Shown in pieces: positions 35,023 to 43,337 of a stretch of 64,000 nucleotides of DNA. The translations under genes were made by a program, and so were the position numbers. How positions within the stretch are numbered: position 1 is the first letter of the stretch; every line of letters starts with the position of its first letter. The DNA is from an uncultured Eubacteriales bacterium (lineage in GTDB: Bacteria; Bacillota; Clostridia; Oscillospirales; Oscillospiraceae). The stretch spans positions 186,001 to 250,000 of the forward strand of contig UQQF01000001.1 of assembly GCA_900543085.1 (NCBI GenBank), given 5' to 3'. The notes beneath the pieces were generated by a model that saw nothing but the letters and a program-made list of their open reading frames with translations, searched no databases and had not been told where the DNA came from.

Positions 35023-36354
35023 TCAACCCATGCGCACAGATTTTCGGTAGACAAAATACGCCACGGCCGCGCTCAGAAGCTCGGTTATCCAGAAGGCGTG
35101 CCAGACCCCGTCCGCGCCGAAAATGCGCGACAGTATGAACGCAACGGGTATGATAATCAACACATACCGGCAAAGGGATATGACCAGCGAGGGCGTACCC
35201 TTGCCCAGACCCTCCAGGGCTCCGGAGCTGGTAACGCTCACCGACGAGATGATGAAGCCCGCGCTTATTATTCTCAGCGCCCTCTCTCCCGTGCTTATCG
35301 CGTCGGTCTCGCTGGCGAACAGCGACGTCAGCCAGTCCGGCACGGCCAGGAACAGCGCCGTGCCGAGCGCCATGATCGCCGCGGTCATTATGAGGACTAT
35401 CCTGTATATCTTCTTGACGCGGCCGTACTCACCCGCGCCGTAGTTGTATCCGACCAGAGGGCGCATACCCTGGACGATGCCGTTTGCCGGCAGGTACAGG
35501 AAGGTCTGGAGCTTGTAGTATATGCCCAGCACCAGCACATAGGTCTGGGAATACGCGGCCAGGATGGCGTTGAGCGCGGAGATGAGCACACTGGGCAGAG
35601 CCAGGTTCAGCACGGCGGGGATGCCGATGGAATAGAGCCTCGCGACCATCCGGCCCTCCAGCCGGAACAGCTTGGGAGTGACGCGCACGCCTATCGGGGA
35701 TGCCAAATACACTACCACATATATCGCAAAAGAGAGGGTCTGGCCTATGCCCGTCGCCAGCGCGGCGCCCTCTATGCCCATCTCCGGGAAGGGACCCCAG
35801 CCGAAAATCAAGACCGGGTCGAGTATAATGTTGGCCACGCAGCCCGCCATGAGGCTTATCATGGAGACGTTCATCTTGCCCGCGGCCTGGAACACCTTTT
35901 CAAAGCCGACGCCGAGGGAGACCATGACGCCGAACAGGAACACGATAGTCGAGTACCGCAGCGAGAGGTCTATCAGGTTTTCATCGTTGGTGTACATTCT
36001 CAGGAAGGACGGCATTATTACCAGACACACGGCCGAGAGCACCACGCCCTGGATGGCGGACAGCAGCATCCCCTGAGAGGCCGCCTTGTCGGCCTTCAGT
36101 TGCTCCTGCGCGCCCAGATGCAGGGCTATGACGGCGTTTATGCCCACGCCGAAGCCGATGCCCACGGCGTTTACGAAGTTTTGCAGCGGATACACCAGCG
36201 ACAGTGCGGTCATGGCGTCGTCGCTTATCTGCGAGACATACCAGCTGTCAACGATGTTGTAGAGCGAGTTGACCAGCATGGACACCACCATAGGCAGCGC
36301 CATGGACACTATCAGCGGCAGCACCGGTCTTTCCTTCATGAATGTCTGTTCCAT
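35023..36354 (-). CDS. MATE-family efflux transporter
   Basis: 443-aa multidrug/oligosaccharide-lipid/polysaccharide exporter of the MATE type with about 12 transmembrane helices in two bundles. Family traits include the N-terminal PLIVSMALPMVVSMLVNSLYNIVDSWYV and the repeat unit NAILAAYSQTYVL, followed by RPLVGYNYGAGEYGRVKK in the second bundle. Cation-coupled drug export is the usual role. Start 36354 follows AAAGGGG. A terminator-like hairpin lies in its short leader. Confidence 0.93.
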   Translation of the reverse strand: MEQTFMKERPVLPLIVSMALPMVVSMLVNSLYNIVDSWYVSQISDDAMTALSLVYPLQNFVNAVGIGFGVGINAVIALHLGAQEQLKADKAASQGMLLSAIQGVVLSAVCLVIMPSFLRMYTNDENLIDLSLRYSTIVFLFGVMVSLGVGFEKVFQAAGKMNVSMISLMAGCVANIILDPVLIFGWGPFPEMGIEGAALATGIGQTLSFAIYVVVYLASPIGVRVTPKLFRLEGRMVARLYSIGIPAVLNLALPSVLISALNAILAAYSQTYVLVLGIYYKLQTFLYLPANGIVQGMRPLVGYNYGAGEYGRVKKIYRIVLIMTAAIMALGTALFLAVPDWLTSLFASETDAISTGERALRIISAGFIISSVSVTSSGALEGLGKGTPSLVISLCRYVLIIIPVAFILSRIFGADGVWHAFWITELLSAAVAYFVYRKSVRMG

Positions 36355-36371
36355 AAGATCCCCTTTCACGC

Positions 36372-36402
36372 AAAAAAGCCACGCGGCAAAGTGCCGCGTG
36401 GC
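36372..36402 (-). terminator. Terminator/attenuator hairpin in the MATE leader
   Basis: Minus strand perfect GCCACGCGGCA/TGCCGCGTGGC stem, 3-base loop, then TTTTTT, ending about 17 bp before the MATE start and downstream of its promoter. It may end the upstream transcript or attenuate the MATE gene. Confidence 0.75.
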
Positions 36403-36457
36403 GAAAAGCAGTCAAGACTTGACCGGGAAAAATCCACGGGATGGTTTTAACGGAGTG

Positions 36458-36486
36458 ATTCTAACATATATGCTCACGCGCGTCAA
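36458..36486 (-). promoter_or_regulatory. Sigma-A promoter of the MATE gene
   Basis: Minus strand TTGACG (36481-36486), 17-bp spacer, TAGAAT (36458-36463), just past the stop of the preceding gene. Confidence 0.7.
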
Positions 36487-36494
36487 TAGAGAAA

Positions 36495-37076
36495 TCAGTC
36501 GATGCGCTCCACGCGGTACCGGCCGTCGAACTCGACCACAGCGCGGATGGTCTCGTCGCTCACTTCCCCGTCCATGTACGCCTCGAGGAAGCCGTCTCGG
36601 TGCCAGCAGACGCGCGTCACGCCGTCTATCGAGGCGACCGCCGCCGCCAGGGACTGCTGTCCCTGCCTACAGCTGCACTCCGATACGCGGATGGCCTTGT
36701 AATCCAGCCGCTCCAGCTTGAAGATCACCGGTCTGGTGCCGTCGGAGCAGCAGCAGATCATGACGCGCTCGTCGTTCATCCAGCCGCGCATCACGCTCCC
36801 GCCCTGGAGCGCCGTGTATATGTATCGCGAAATCGCATCCCAGGCCTCGGAGCAGTGCGGCTTGCCCTCGGAGCCTGCCGCGCCGGTCTCCCCCTTCACC
36901 AGCGTGCCGGCGCCCATGTGCCAGAAGTCGTCGCGAGAGCCGTAGCGCTCGAACACGTACTCGTCCCCGACGCTGTAGCACGGACAGGCTCCCGCCTCCG
37001 GGTCGGCGCAGTAGCGGCTCTGCAGCTCCGGGTACAGCTTCTTGTCCAGCACTGTCATGCGACACTTGTGTTGCAT
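36495..37076 (-). CDS. TIGR04076-family protein with extra C-terminal domain
   Basis: 193 aa. Residues about 5-125 match the TIGR04076 pattern of small Cys-rich anaerobe proteins (MTVLDKKLYPELQSRYC, GDEYVFERYG, HCSEAWDAISRYIYTALQGGS, MICCCSDGTRPVIFKLER); function unknown. Residues about 126-193 (AIRVSECSCRQGQQSLAAAVASIDGVTRVCWHRDGFLEAYMDG in sections) look like a beta-alpha-beta heavy-metal-associated fold, with CSC in place of CxxC. The ATG at 37076 lacks a strong ribosome site. Cytosolic. Confidence 0.75.
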   Translation of the reverse strand: MQHKCRMTVLDKKLYPELQSRYCADPEAGACPCYSVGDEYVFERYGSRDDFWHMGAGTLVKGETGAAGSEGKPHCSEAWDAISRYIYTALQGGSVMRGWMNDERVMICCCSDGTRPVIFKLERLDYKAIRVSECSCRQGQQSLAAAVASIDGVTRVCWHRDGFLEAYMDGEVSDETIRAVVEFDGRYRVERID

Positions 37077-37285
37077 TGTTATTTTCTCCCCAATCTTTAA
37101 AAGCTGGGTACATTATATCTCAGCGACCTCCGCTTTGTAAACCACACCGCCGCATTTTGTCCCGCATTTTCGACACGCCTGTCCCGTTTTCCCGCCGGTT
37201 TAAAACCGGCGGCGTCAACTTGCGCCCGGCTCGAAAATCAATGTGCACAATACACAAATTGCTATCCGTAATTTTCGCAATATAG

Positions 37286-37461
37286 TTGATTTTGACTGCC
37301 GCCGGCATTATAATGAAGGCATGTAATGGAATGACATTTGAGAAAGCAAGACTAAATATGTTGCTCGTCGAGAGCAAAGGGAAAGCTATGAATAACACGT
37401 GATAACGGATCATATCTAATGAAAACGGCAAAAGACCGTCGACGAAAGTCGACGGTCTTTT
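37286..37461 (+). ncRNA. Candidate small RNA transcript, promoter plus terminator without a gene
   Basis: Promoter TTGATT (37286-37291), 17-bp spacer, TATAAT (37309-37314); the perfect hairpin at 37430-37461 could end a transcript of about 140 nt. Only tiny frames exist (largest about 14 codons). The evidence is the promoter-terminator pair alone. Confidence 0.3.
37430..37461. terminator. Terminator after tRNA-Pro (usable on both strands)
   Basis: AAAAGACCGTCGAC/GTCGACGGTCTTTT perfect 14-bp stem, GAAA loop on the plus strand. Confidence 0.88.
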
Positions 37462-37464
37462 GGT

Positions 37465-37540
37465 TGGTCGGAGTGGCGAGACTTGAACTCGCGGCCTCAT
37501 GGTCCCGAACCATGCGCGCTACCATCTGCGCTACACCCCG
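37465..37540 (-). tRNA. tRNA-Pro (anticodon CGG)
   Basis: Minus strand cloverleaf: acceptor CGGGGTG/CACTCCG (one G-T pair), anticodon stem CATGG/CCATG around TTCGGGA (anticodon CGG), T arm GTTCAAGTC, encoded CCA. It reads CCG. Confidence 0.95.
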
Positions 37541-37553
37541 ATGAAGCTTTCTT

Positions 37554-37582
37554 ATTATAAGTGTTCCTGGCTCACTTGTCAA
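37554..37582 (-). promoter_or_regulatory. Consensus sigma-A promoter of tRNA-Pro
   Basis: Minus strand TTGACA (37577-37582), 17-bp spacer, TATAAT (37554-37559): both hexamers perfect. Confidence 0.9.
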
Positions 37583-37634
37583 GAAATTCTTTCAAGAATG
37601 TATAAGCCCGTCCCGGGGAAAATATAATCTTCGT

Positions 37635-38516
37635 ATGAAGGTCTCTCAGGCGAAAAACTTAAAAGTGCTGTGCGCCGCGGTCATCTTCCTGCTCATAACC
37701 GCCATAAAGCTGCTTTTCCCCGAGCAAACCGAGCCGGCGTGGCAGGCGCTGCACGAGCTTATCGCGCGCGACGTCGACTACATCTCCGTGTTCCGCGACG
37801 TCGGTCAGGCGCTCAGCTCCGACGGCACGGTGACCGAGGCGCTGATGCGTCTGACCGGGCAGAGCGAGCCGGAGGAGGAAGCCGCAAAGTACTACTCCCC
37901 CGGGACGGTGCAGGATCTGCGCGACGAGCTGACGGCGCTGCTGCCCAAGTCCACGCCCCGGGCGGATGCGGAACCGACGGCTGAGCCGACCGCCGAGCCT
38001 ACGCCGGAGCCGACCGCCGTTCCCACGGAGGAGCCGGTGCCGGAGTCGGTCTCCGCGTTTTTGGAGCAGCAGGCTGAGTTCTCCGACTACGCCGTGCCCT
38101 CCAACGTGAGCTACAACTACCCCGAGCTTCCCTTCGGCTATGTCAGCCCGGTCGCGGGGATGACCAGCAGCGGCTTCGGCTACCGGCTGCATCCGCTGCG
38201 CAACGAGGTGCTGTTCCACTACGGCACAGACTTTGCGGCGTGGACTGGTACGGAGATACTCGCCTTCGCCGACGGCACGGTCGGCATGGTCGGCTGGGAC
38301 GCGGGCTACGGCAACTATATAATAGTCCAGCACGCCGGAGGCTGGCGGACGCTCTACGCGCACTGCTCGGCGGTGTACGTCACAGGCGGGGACACCGTCA
38401 CGGCCGGACAGTGCATCGGACTGGTCGGCGCGACCGGAAATGTCACGGGGCCGCACCTGCACCTCGAGCTGACCTGCGAAGGCGTGTACTACAATCCGGA
38501 GTTCTGGCTGTCATGA
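37635..38516 (+). CDS. spoIVFA: SpoIVFA-like M23/LytM-domain membrane protein
   Basis: 293 aa. One N-terminal transmembrane helix (about residues 10-28), a linker with PTAEPT-type repeats (about 115-140), and a C-terminal LytM/M23 domain. Zinc ligands H and D are seen in LFHYGTDFAAW, and HxH in GPHLHLELTC. In Bacillus, SpoIVFA holds the SpoIVFB protease inactive until the forespore signals. The gene overlaps spoIVFB by 4 bp (ATGA), matching that pairing. Metal ligands look intact, so endopeptidase activity is possible. The name rests on context and domain order. Confidence 0.8.
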   Translation: MKVSQAKNLKVLCAAVIFLLITAIKLLFPEQTEPAWQALHELIARDVDYISVFRDVGQALSSDGTVTEALMRLTGQSEPEEEAAKYYSPGTVQDLRDELTALLPKSTPRADAEPTAEPTAEPTPEPTAVPTEEPVPESVSAFLEQQAEFSDYAVPSNVSYNYPELPFGYVSPVAGMTSSGFGYRLHPLRNEVLFHYGTDFAAWTGTEILAFADGTVGMVGWDAGYGNYIIVQHAGGWRTLYAHCSAVYVTGGDTVTAGQCIGLVGATGNVTGPHLHLELTCEGVYYNPEFWLS

Positions 38517-39046
38517 AGCGCATACGAATAAGCGCCGGGGGCGTGCTGCTGCTCGCGGCGCTGTACTTTCTCCTGACTTTGGACGAGTTCATGGCGCTGA
38601 TGCTCGCCTGCGCGGCGCACGAGCTGGGTCACATCGCGGCCATACGCCTCACCGGCGGCAGGGTGTCCAGCCTCACGGCCAACGCCACGGGCGCGGTCAT
38701 AGCCCGCAGCGCGTCGCGCTCGCGCACCGTGGAGATAGTCTGCGCCGCCGCAGGCCCCATAGCCGGACTTATATACGCCGCGTTCGCGTCCGGGCTGGGC
38801 TCGGACATGCTGCTGCTCTCCGCAGGGCTGAGCCTGGCGCTGAGCGCGTACAACGCCCTCCCCGCCCTGCCGCTGGACGGCGGACGCATACTGGAGTGCA
38901 TCGCCGGGCACCGCGCGGCGGCGCTCTGCTCGCTGGTGACGGCGGCGGGCGTGCTGCTGCTGGGCACCGTACTGGCCGCCGGTGGGTACGGCCTGGCGCT
39001 GGTCATAGCCGGCGCCGCTCTCTTGTGGCAGCAGCGGGGCGTATAG
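38513..39046 (+). CDS. spoIVFB: SpoIVFB-like site-2 membrane metalloprotease
   Basis: Intramembrane zinc protease that would process pro-sigma-K in the mother cell. The 177-aa product is almost entirely hydrophobic. It has the active-site HELGH at residues 36-40 and the third ligand in ALPALPLDGGR (Asp122), the M50 layout. It is much shorter than Bacillus SpoIVFB (288 aa) because the C-terminal CBS-like domain is missing. The frame is translated from the ATG at 38513, which overlaps the stop of spoIVFA. Confidence 0.85.
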   Translation: MKRIRISAGGVLLLAALYFLLTLDEFMALMLACAAHELGHIAAIRLTGGRVSSLTANATGAVIARSASRSRTVEIVCAAAGPIAGLIYAAFASGLGSDMLLLSAGLSLALSAYNALPALPLDGGRILECIAGHRAAALCSLVTAAGVLLLGTVLAAGGYGLALVIAGAALLWQQRGV

Positions 39047-39089
39047 CGGCCTTATATGCACAAAACCTCGCCTGACGGCAAGTGTGCGC

Positions 39090-39118
39090 TTGCGAAATCA
39101 TACGCAATAGTATATACT
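39090..39118 (+). promoter_or_regulatory. Sigma-A promoter of the radical-SAM pair
   Basis: TTGCGA (39090-39095), 17-bp spacer, TATACT (39113-39118). Confidence 0.65.
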
Positions 39119-39149
39119 TACCACGTCAAGACAGAAACGGGGTTGAAGT

Positions 39150-40988
39150 ATGGACAAACGTCTCAGACGAATATTGCCCGCAGTGCAAAAGCCTGCAAGA
39201 TACACCGGCGGGGAGTACAACGAGATAATCAAGGACAAGGCCGGCGTTAAGCTGCGCATGGCCTTCTGCTTCCCGGACGTTTACGAGATAGGCATGTCCA
39301 ACCTGGGCATGCGCATACTCTACGGCGTAATAAACAACGAGCCGGACATCTGGTGCGAGCGCGTGTTTGCCCCGTGGGGCGACATGGCGGAGGCCATGAG
39401 AAAGAACAACATCCCGCTCTACGCGCTGGAGAGCGGCGACCCGGTCAGCGAATTTGACGTGCTGGGCTTCTCCATAGGCTACGAGATGGCCTACTGCACG
39501 GTGCTGGACATGCTGGACATGGCCGGCCTGCCCGTGCGGAGCGAGGACAGGACTGAGCTGGTGCCGCTGGTCTTTGCCGGGGGTACAAGCTGCTGCAACC
39601 CGGAGCCTATGGCGCCGTTCATGGACCTCATGGTGCTCGGCGAGGGCGAGGAGGCCGACGTGGAGGTGCTGCGCCTGTTCCAGCGCGCGCGTGACGAGGG
39701 CTGGAGCAAGCGCGACTTCCTGCTGGAGGCGGCGAAAATCCAGGGCGTGTATGTGCCCAGTCTGTACGAGCCGGTTTACAGCGCCGACGGCACGCTTGCG
39801 GAGCTCAAGTGCCTCCCCGGCGCGCCGGAGACCGTCACCAAGCGCATAGTGCAGGATCTGGACAGCGTCTACTATCCCACGAACCCTATAGTGCCCAGCA
39901 CGGAGATCGTCCACGACAGGGTGAATCTGGAGCTGTTCCGCGGCTGCGTGCGCGGCTGCCGCTTCTGCCAGGCGGGCTATGTGTACCGCCCCATCCGCTC
40001 CAAGTCGCCGGAGACGGTGATAGCCCAGGGCATAGAGTCCATCAAGAACACAGGCTGCCAGGAGGCGACGCTGCTGAGCCTTTCCAGCAGCGACTACCGC
40101 CACCTCCCCGCCGCCTGCGACGGCCTGCTCGACTGGTGCGAGCCGCGAAACGTCAGCCTGTCCCTGCCCAGCCTGAGGGCGGACAACTTCTCCATGGAGC
40201 TGATGAGCCGGCTGCAAAAAGTGCGGCGCGGCGGACTCACCTTCGCCCCCGAGGCCGGAACTCAGCGGCTCCGCGACGTCATCAACAAGAACGTCACCGA
40301 GGACGACCTGCTGAACACCTGCCGCATAGCCTTCGAGGGCGGCTGGAACGGCATAAAGCTCTACTTCATGCTCGGCCTTCCGACCGAGACGGACGAGGAC
40401 GTGGTCGGCATAGCCGACCTCGCGGCGCAGGTGCTGCACGTCTGGCGCGAATCCTCGCCGAACAAGCAGCGCGGCGTGAGGATAACAGTGTCCACAAGCT
40501 GCTTCGTGCCCAAGCCGCACAGCCCCTTCCAGTGGGAGGCTCAGGTCACGATGTCCGAGTACCGCCGCCGCGTGAACCTGCTCAGGGACAGCATAACGGC
40601 CAAGAACGTCCAGTACAACTGGCACGACGCGGACACCAGCTTCATTGAGGCCGCGCTCAGCCGCGGCGACCGGCGCGTGGGCGGCGTTATCGAGGCCGCC
40701 TGGCGGCGCGGCGCGCGCATGGAGGCGTGGAGCGATTACTTCGACTACAGGCGCTGGCTGGACGCCTTTGCCGGCTGCGGCCTTGACCCGGCCTTCTACG
40801 CCACGCGCGAGCGCGCCGAGGACGAGTGCCTGCCCTGGAGCCGCGTGGACATGGGCGTCAGAACCAGTCTGCTGCTGCGCGAGCGTCACCGCGCCTATGA
40901 CGCGCAGCTCTCTCCCGACTGCCGCGTGGCCTGCTCGGCCTGCGGGGCGCAGTCGCTGCTGCCCAAGGGGGTGAAGTGCGATGGATAA
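39150..40988 (+). CDS. TIGR03960-type B12-binding radical SAM protein
   Basis: 612 aa. N-terminal cobalamin-binding-like region (FCFPDVYEIGMSNLGMRILY, DVLGFSIGYEMAYC), then a radical SAM barrel with the cluster motif CVRGCRFCQAG and the typical RPIRSKSPETVI. The C-terminus ends in a Cys-containing tail (CSACGAQSLLP). The family always travels with the DUF2344 partner found 3' of it here and often lies near ribosomal protein genes; its reaction is not established to my knowledge. Overlaps the partner by 8 bp. Confidence 0.9.
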   Translation: MDKRLRRILPAVQKPARYTGGEYNEIIKDKAGVKLRMAFCFPDVYEIGMSNLGMRILYGVINNEPDIWCERVFAPWGDMAEAMRKNNIPLYALESGDPVSEFDVLGFSIGYEMAYCTVLDMLDMAGLPVRSEDRTELVPLVFAGGTSCCNPEPMAPFMDLMVLGEGEEADVEVLRLFQRARDEGWSKRDFLLEAAKIQGVYVPSLYEPVYSADGTLAELKCLPGAPETVTKRIVQDLDSVYYPTNPIVPSTEIVHDRVNLELFRGCVRGCRFCQAGYVYRPIRSKSPETVIAQGIESIKNTGCQEATLLSLSSSDYRHLPAACDGLLDWCEPRNVSLSLPSLRADNFSMELMSRLQKVRRGGLTFAPEAGTQRLRDVINKNVTEDDLLNTCRIAFEGGWNGIKLYFMLGLPTETDEDVVGIADLAAQVLHVWRESSPNKQRGVRITVSTSCFVPKPHSPFQWEAQVTMSEYRRRVNLLRDSITAKNVQYNWHDADTSFIEAALSRGDRRVGGVIEAAWRRGARMEAWSDYFDYRRWLDAFAGCGLDPAFYATRERAEDECLPWSRVDMGVRTSLLLRERHRAYDAQLSPDCRVACSACGAQSLLPKGVKCDG

Positions 40989-41640
40989 GCTCAGACTTCG
41001 CTTTGAAAAGACCGGCAAGGCCGTGTACATATCGCACCTGGACCTGCTGCACGTGGTGCAGCGCATCTTCCTGCGCGCGGAGACGCCGCTCAAATACAGC
41101 GAGGGCTTCAACCCGCACGCGCTCATCTCCATATGCGTGCCGCTGTCCGTGGGCACCGAGAGCGTCTGCGAGCTGATGGACTTCCGCGTCACGCGCGACA
41201 TAGACCTGGCTGCGCTGCCGCAGCAGCTCAACTCCGTCTCCCCCGAGGGGATACGCTTTATCGAGTGTTACGAGCAGCAGCGCAAGGCCGCCGAGATAAA
41301 GTGGCTGCGGGTCGAGGGCGTGTACGAGTACGACAGCCTGAGCGCGTCGGACGCACTCTGCGCGCTGGAGGCGTTCTACTCGCGCGAGAGCATACCGGTC
41401 AAGCGCCGCACCAAGCGCGGCGAGGGCGTGCTCGAGCTGGCCGGGAACGCGCGCGGCTTCACCTTTGAAGCCGTCGATGGCGGCGTGAAGGTCACCTGCA
41501 CCGTCTCGGCTCAGGAGCCGACCGTCAACCCGGATTTGCTCGTCAGGGCGCTGGAGCAGCTCTCGCCCGAGCTGGCTCCGGACTTTGCCGCCTTCAAGCG
41601 GCTGGAGTTTTACGACAAGGATATGCGCATCTTCCGCTGA
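40981..41640 (+). CDS. TIGR03936/DUF2344 radical-SAM-linked protein
   Basis: 219-aa partner of the preceding radical SAM protein. The family start LRFEKTGKAVYISHLDLLHVVQRIFLRAE is clear, as is SEGFNPHALISICVPLSVGTES. Probably a substrate- or RNA-binding partner, since the N-terminal half resembles a tRNA/rRNA-modifying helper fold (inference). Followed by a strong terminator 10 bp after the stop, so it ends a two-gene operon. Confidence 0.9.
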   Translation: MDKLRLRFEKTGKAVYISHLDLLHVVQRIFLRAETPLKYSEGFNPHALISICVPLSVGTESVCELMDFRVTRDIDLAALPQQLNSVSPEGIRFIECYEQQRKAAEIKWLRVEGVYEYDSLSASDALCALEAFYSRESIPVKRRTKRGEGVLELAGNARGFTFEAVDGGVKVTCTVSAQEPTVNPDLLVRALEQLSPELAPDFAAFKRLEFYDKDMRIFR

Positions 41641-41649
41641 TGCGCGCAA

Positions 41650-41676
41650 AAAAGCCCGCCGTACTGGCGGGCTTTT
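41650..41676 (+). terminator. Terminator after the radical-SAM pair
   Basis: AAAAGCCCGCC/GGCGGGCTTTT stem with five-base loop, ending in TTTT. Confidence 0.88.
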
Positions 41677-41780
41677 GGCTCTTTATAGGCAGAATCTTTG
41701 CATCTGACGGTTTTGGGCGCAACAGACGCCGGAAAAACCCTACTTTATCTGTGAGGTACCTCAAAGGAAGGGGCGGGGAT

Positions 41781-42338
41781 ATGGACGACAGGGCGATAAT
41801 AGCGCTGTTCAACGAGCGGAGCGAGCTGGCAATAAAGGCCTGCCGCGAGCGGTTCGGCGCGTACCTGCGCCGCGTTGCGCTGAACGTCACCGGCTCGGAG
41901 CGGGACGCCGAGGAGTGCGAGAACGACGCCTACCTGGCTGCGTGGAACGCCATTCCGCCGGAGCGGCCGCTCTCGCTGCGCGCCTGGCTGGCGCGCTCGG
42001 CGCGCAACAGCGCCCTCACTGCCTTGGAGCGCAGCAGCGCGCAAAAGCGCGGCGGCGGAGAGGCCGAGGTCGTCCTTGACGAGCTGAGCGAGTGCCTGCC
42101 CTCGCCGGGGAGCGTGGGCGACCGTCTGAGCGCGATGGAGCTGTCGCAGGCCATAGACGCCTTCCTGCGCGCACAGGACGAGCGCACGCGCCGGATTTTT
42201 GTCCAGCGCTGCTTTGAGTGCGCGCCGGTAAGCGACATTGCCGCGCTCAGCTCCATGTCTCAGCAGGCGGTGCGCTCGCTGCTGCACCGCACCCGCTCCA
42301 AGCTCCGAAAGTATCTGGAAAGCGAGGAACTGATATGA
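41781..42338 (+). CDS. ECF-type RNA polymerase sigma factor
   Basis: 185-aa sigma-70 family member with region 2 (YLRRVALNVTGSERDAEECENDAYLAAWNAI) and region 4 (AQDERTRRIFVQRCFECAPVSDIAALSSMSQQAVRSLLHRTRSKLRKYL), and no regions 1 or 3, i.e. an extracytoplasmic function sigma factor. The ATG at 41781 follows GGGGCGGGG. It overlaps by 4 bp (ATGA) with a membrane protein that probably acts as its anti-sigma factor. The regulated genes are not evident from the window. Confidence 0.9.
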   Translation: MDDRAIIALFNERSELAIKACRERFGAYLRRVALNVTGSERDAEECENDAYLAAWNAIPPERPLSLRAWLARSARNSALTALERSSAQKRGGGEAEVVLDELSECLPSPGSVGDRLSAMELSQAIDAFLRAQDERTRRIFVQRCFECAPVSDIAALSSMSQQAVRSLLHRTRSKLRKYLESEELI

Positions 42339-43291
42339 AGAACCAGGATATATTCAAGGCCGTCGGGAACATATCCGACGAGCTGATAGACGAGGCCGCT
42401 CGCCCTGCCGCAAAGCGCGTCCGGAGGCGCATATTCGCCGGAGCCGCAGCTCTGGCCGCGTGCGCCGCGCTGGTCTTCGCCGTCTGGCAGCCGTGGGACA
42501 GCGCGGCCTTGCCGGTCGCGCCGGCGGTTACGGAGTCAGGAGCACAGGCCACGCCGGTCAACGGCGTCATGATTCCAGCCCCGGAGGAGGACGGCGTCTA
42601 CATCCCGCCCGAGCCGATGCCTGAGGCTCCGGAGCCTGGCGTCAGCGCGGACATGGTGGCCTTTTTCATCTATAACGGGCGGATGTACACGCAGACCGGG
42701 CAGTACGCCGACGCCTCGCTGCGGGGCGACTACATGTGCACGGTCACTGGCAGCATAGACGAGTGGTCGGGCGCGGACGAGTATGTCGAGGGCGCTTCCA
42801 GCGTCGCGGGCGACGTATACAGCGTGACGGGCTACAACCCCGGCTTCCGGCTATGCATGGCCGACGGCGACGGCACGGTGCAGTTCTACGACAGCATGAG
42901 CGACATTGCCTTTATCACGGGCGCCGACCTTTTCGGGGCCTGCCTGCACGTCGAAAACTGCGTTGGAGCCTACTACGTCACCGACTCCGACTGGGAGAAC
43001 CTCGCCCCTGACGAGGCCGCCAGGCACCCCCTGAGTGCCGAGAGTCTCGAGCCCTTCATCGCCCTGCTCATGGCCTCGCCCATGCAGGACTGGAGCGAGT
43101 CGGGCGAAAACGGGGACATCTACTCCTACGGCTACGCCGAGGCTCACCTCTACCTTGAGCTGGCCGACGGCACCGCCGTGCCTCTGCGCCTCTTTGAAAA
43201 CGGCTGCGTGAAGTATGACGGGAGCGCCGCGCGCGTCTGCGTCTACATGCCCGGCGCAATATTTGACGCCGTGTTTGAAGCCTGCGCGTGA
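42335..43291 (+). CDS. Membrane protein, probable anti-sigma factor for the ECF sigma
   Basis: 318 aa. Short cytosolic N-terminus (DIFKAVGNISDELIDEAARPAAKRVRRR), one transmembrane helix (about residues 32-52) and a large extracellular domain rich in Asp, Tyr and Gly. The N-terminal motif with SDELIDEA resembles cytosolic anchors of clostridial anti-sigma-like proteins that follow ECF genes. No known sensor domain is recognised outside. Translation is coupled to the sigma gene. The assignment is from topology and context. Confidence 0.7.
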   Translation: MKNQDIFKAVGNISDELIDEAARPAAKRVRRRIFAGAAALAACAALVFAVWQPWDSAALPVAPAVTESGAQATPVNGVMIPAPEEDGVYIPPEPMPEAPEPGVSADMVAFFIYNGRMYTQTGQYADASLRGDYMCTVTGSIDEWSGADEYVEGASSVAGDVYSVTGYNPGFRLCMADGDGTVQFYDSMSDIAFITGADLFGACLHVENCVGAYYVTDSDWENLAPDEAARHPLSAESLEPFIALLMASPMQDWSESGENGDIYSYGYAEAHLYLELADGTAVPLRLFENGCVKYDGSAARVCVYMPGAIFDAVFEACA

Positions 43292-43337
43292 CGGCTTGAC
43301 TTGCGGTGTTACAATGTTAGGTGAAGGAGGCATCGCA

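Larger units (their letters stand above)
37077..37464. other. Intergenic region, no protein gene seen
   Basis: About 390 bp, AT-rich in the right half. It contains a palindrome (CGCCGGTTTTAAACCGGCG-like, near 37191-37213), a plus-strand promoter (37286-37314) and the shared terminator at 37430. It may encode a small RNA. Confidence 0.5.

Noticed and set aside
37077..37464. Minus-strand protein frame over the intergenic region
   Set aside because: Covers the tRNA-Pro and its terminator, with no ribosome site.
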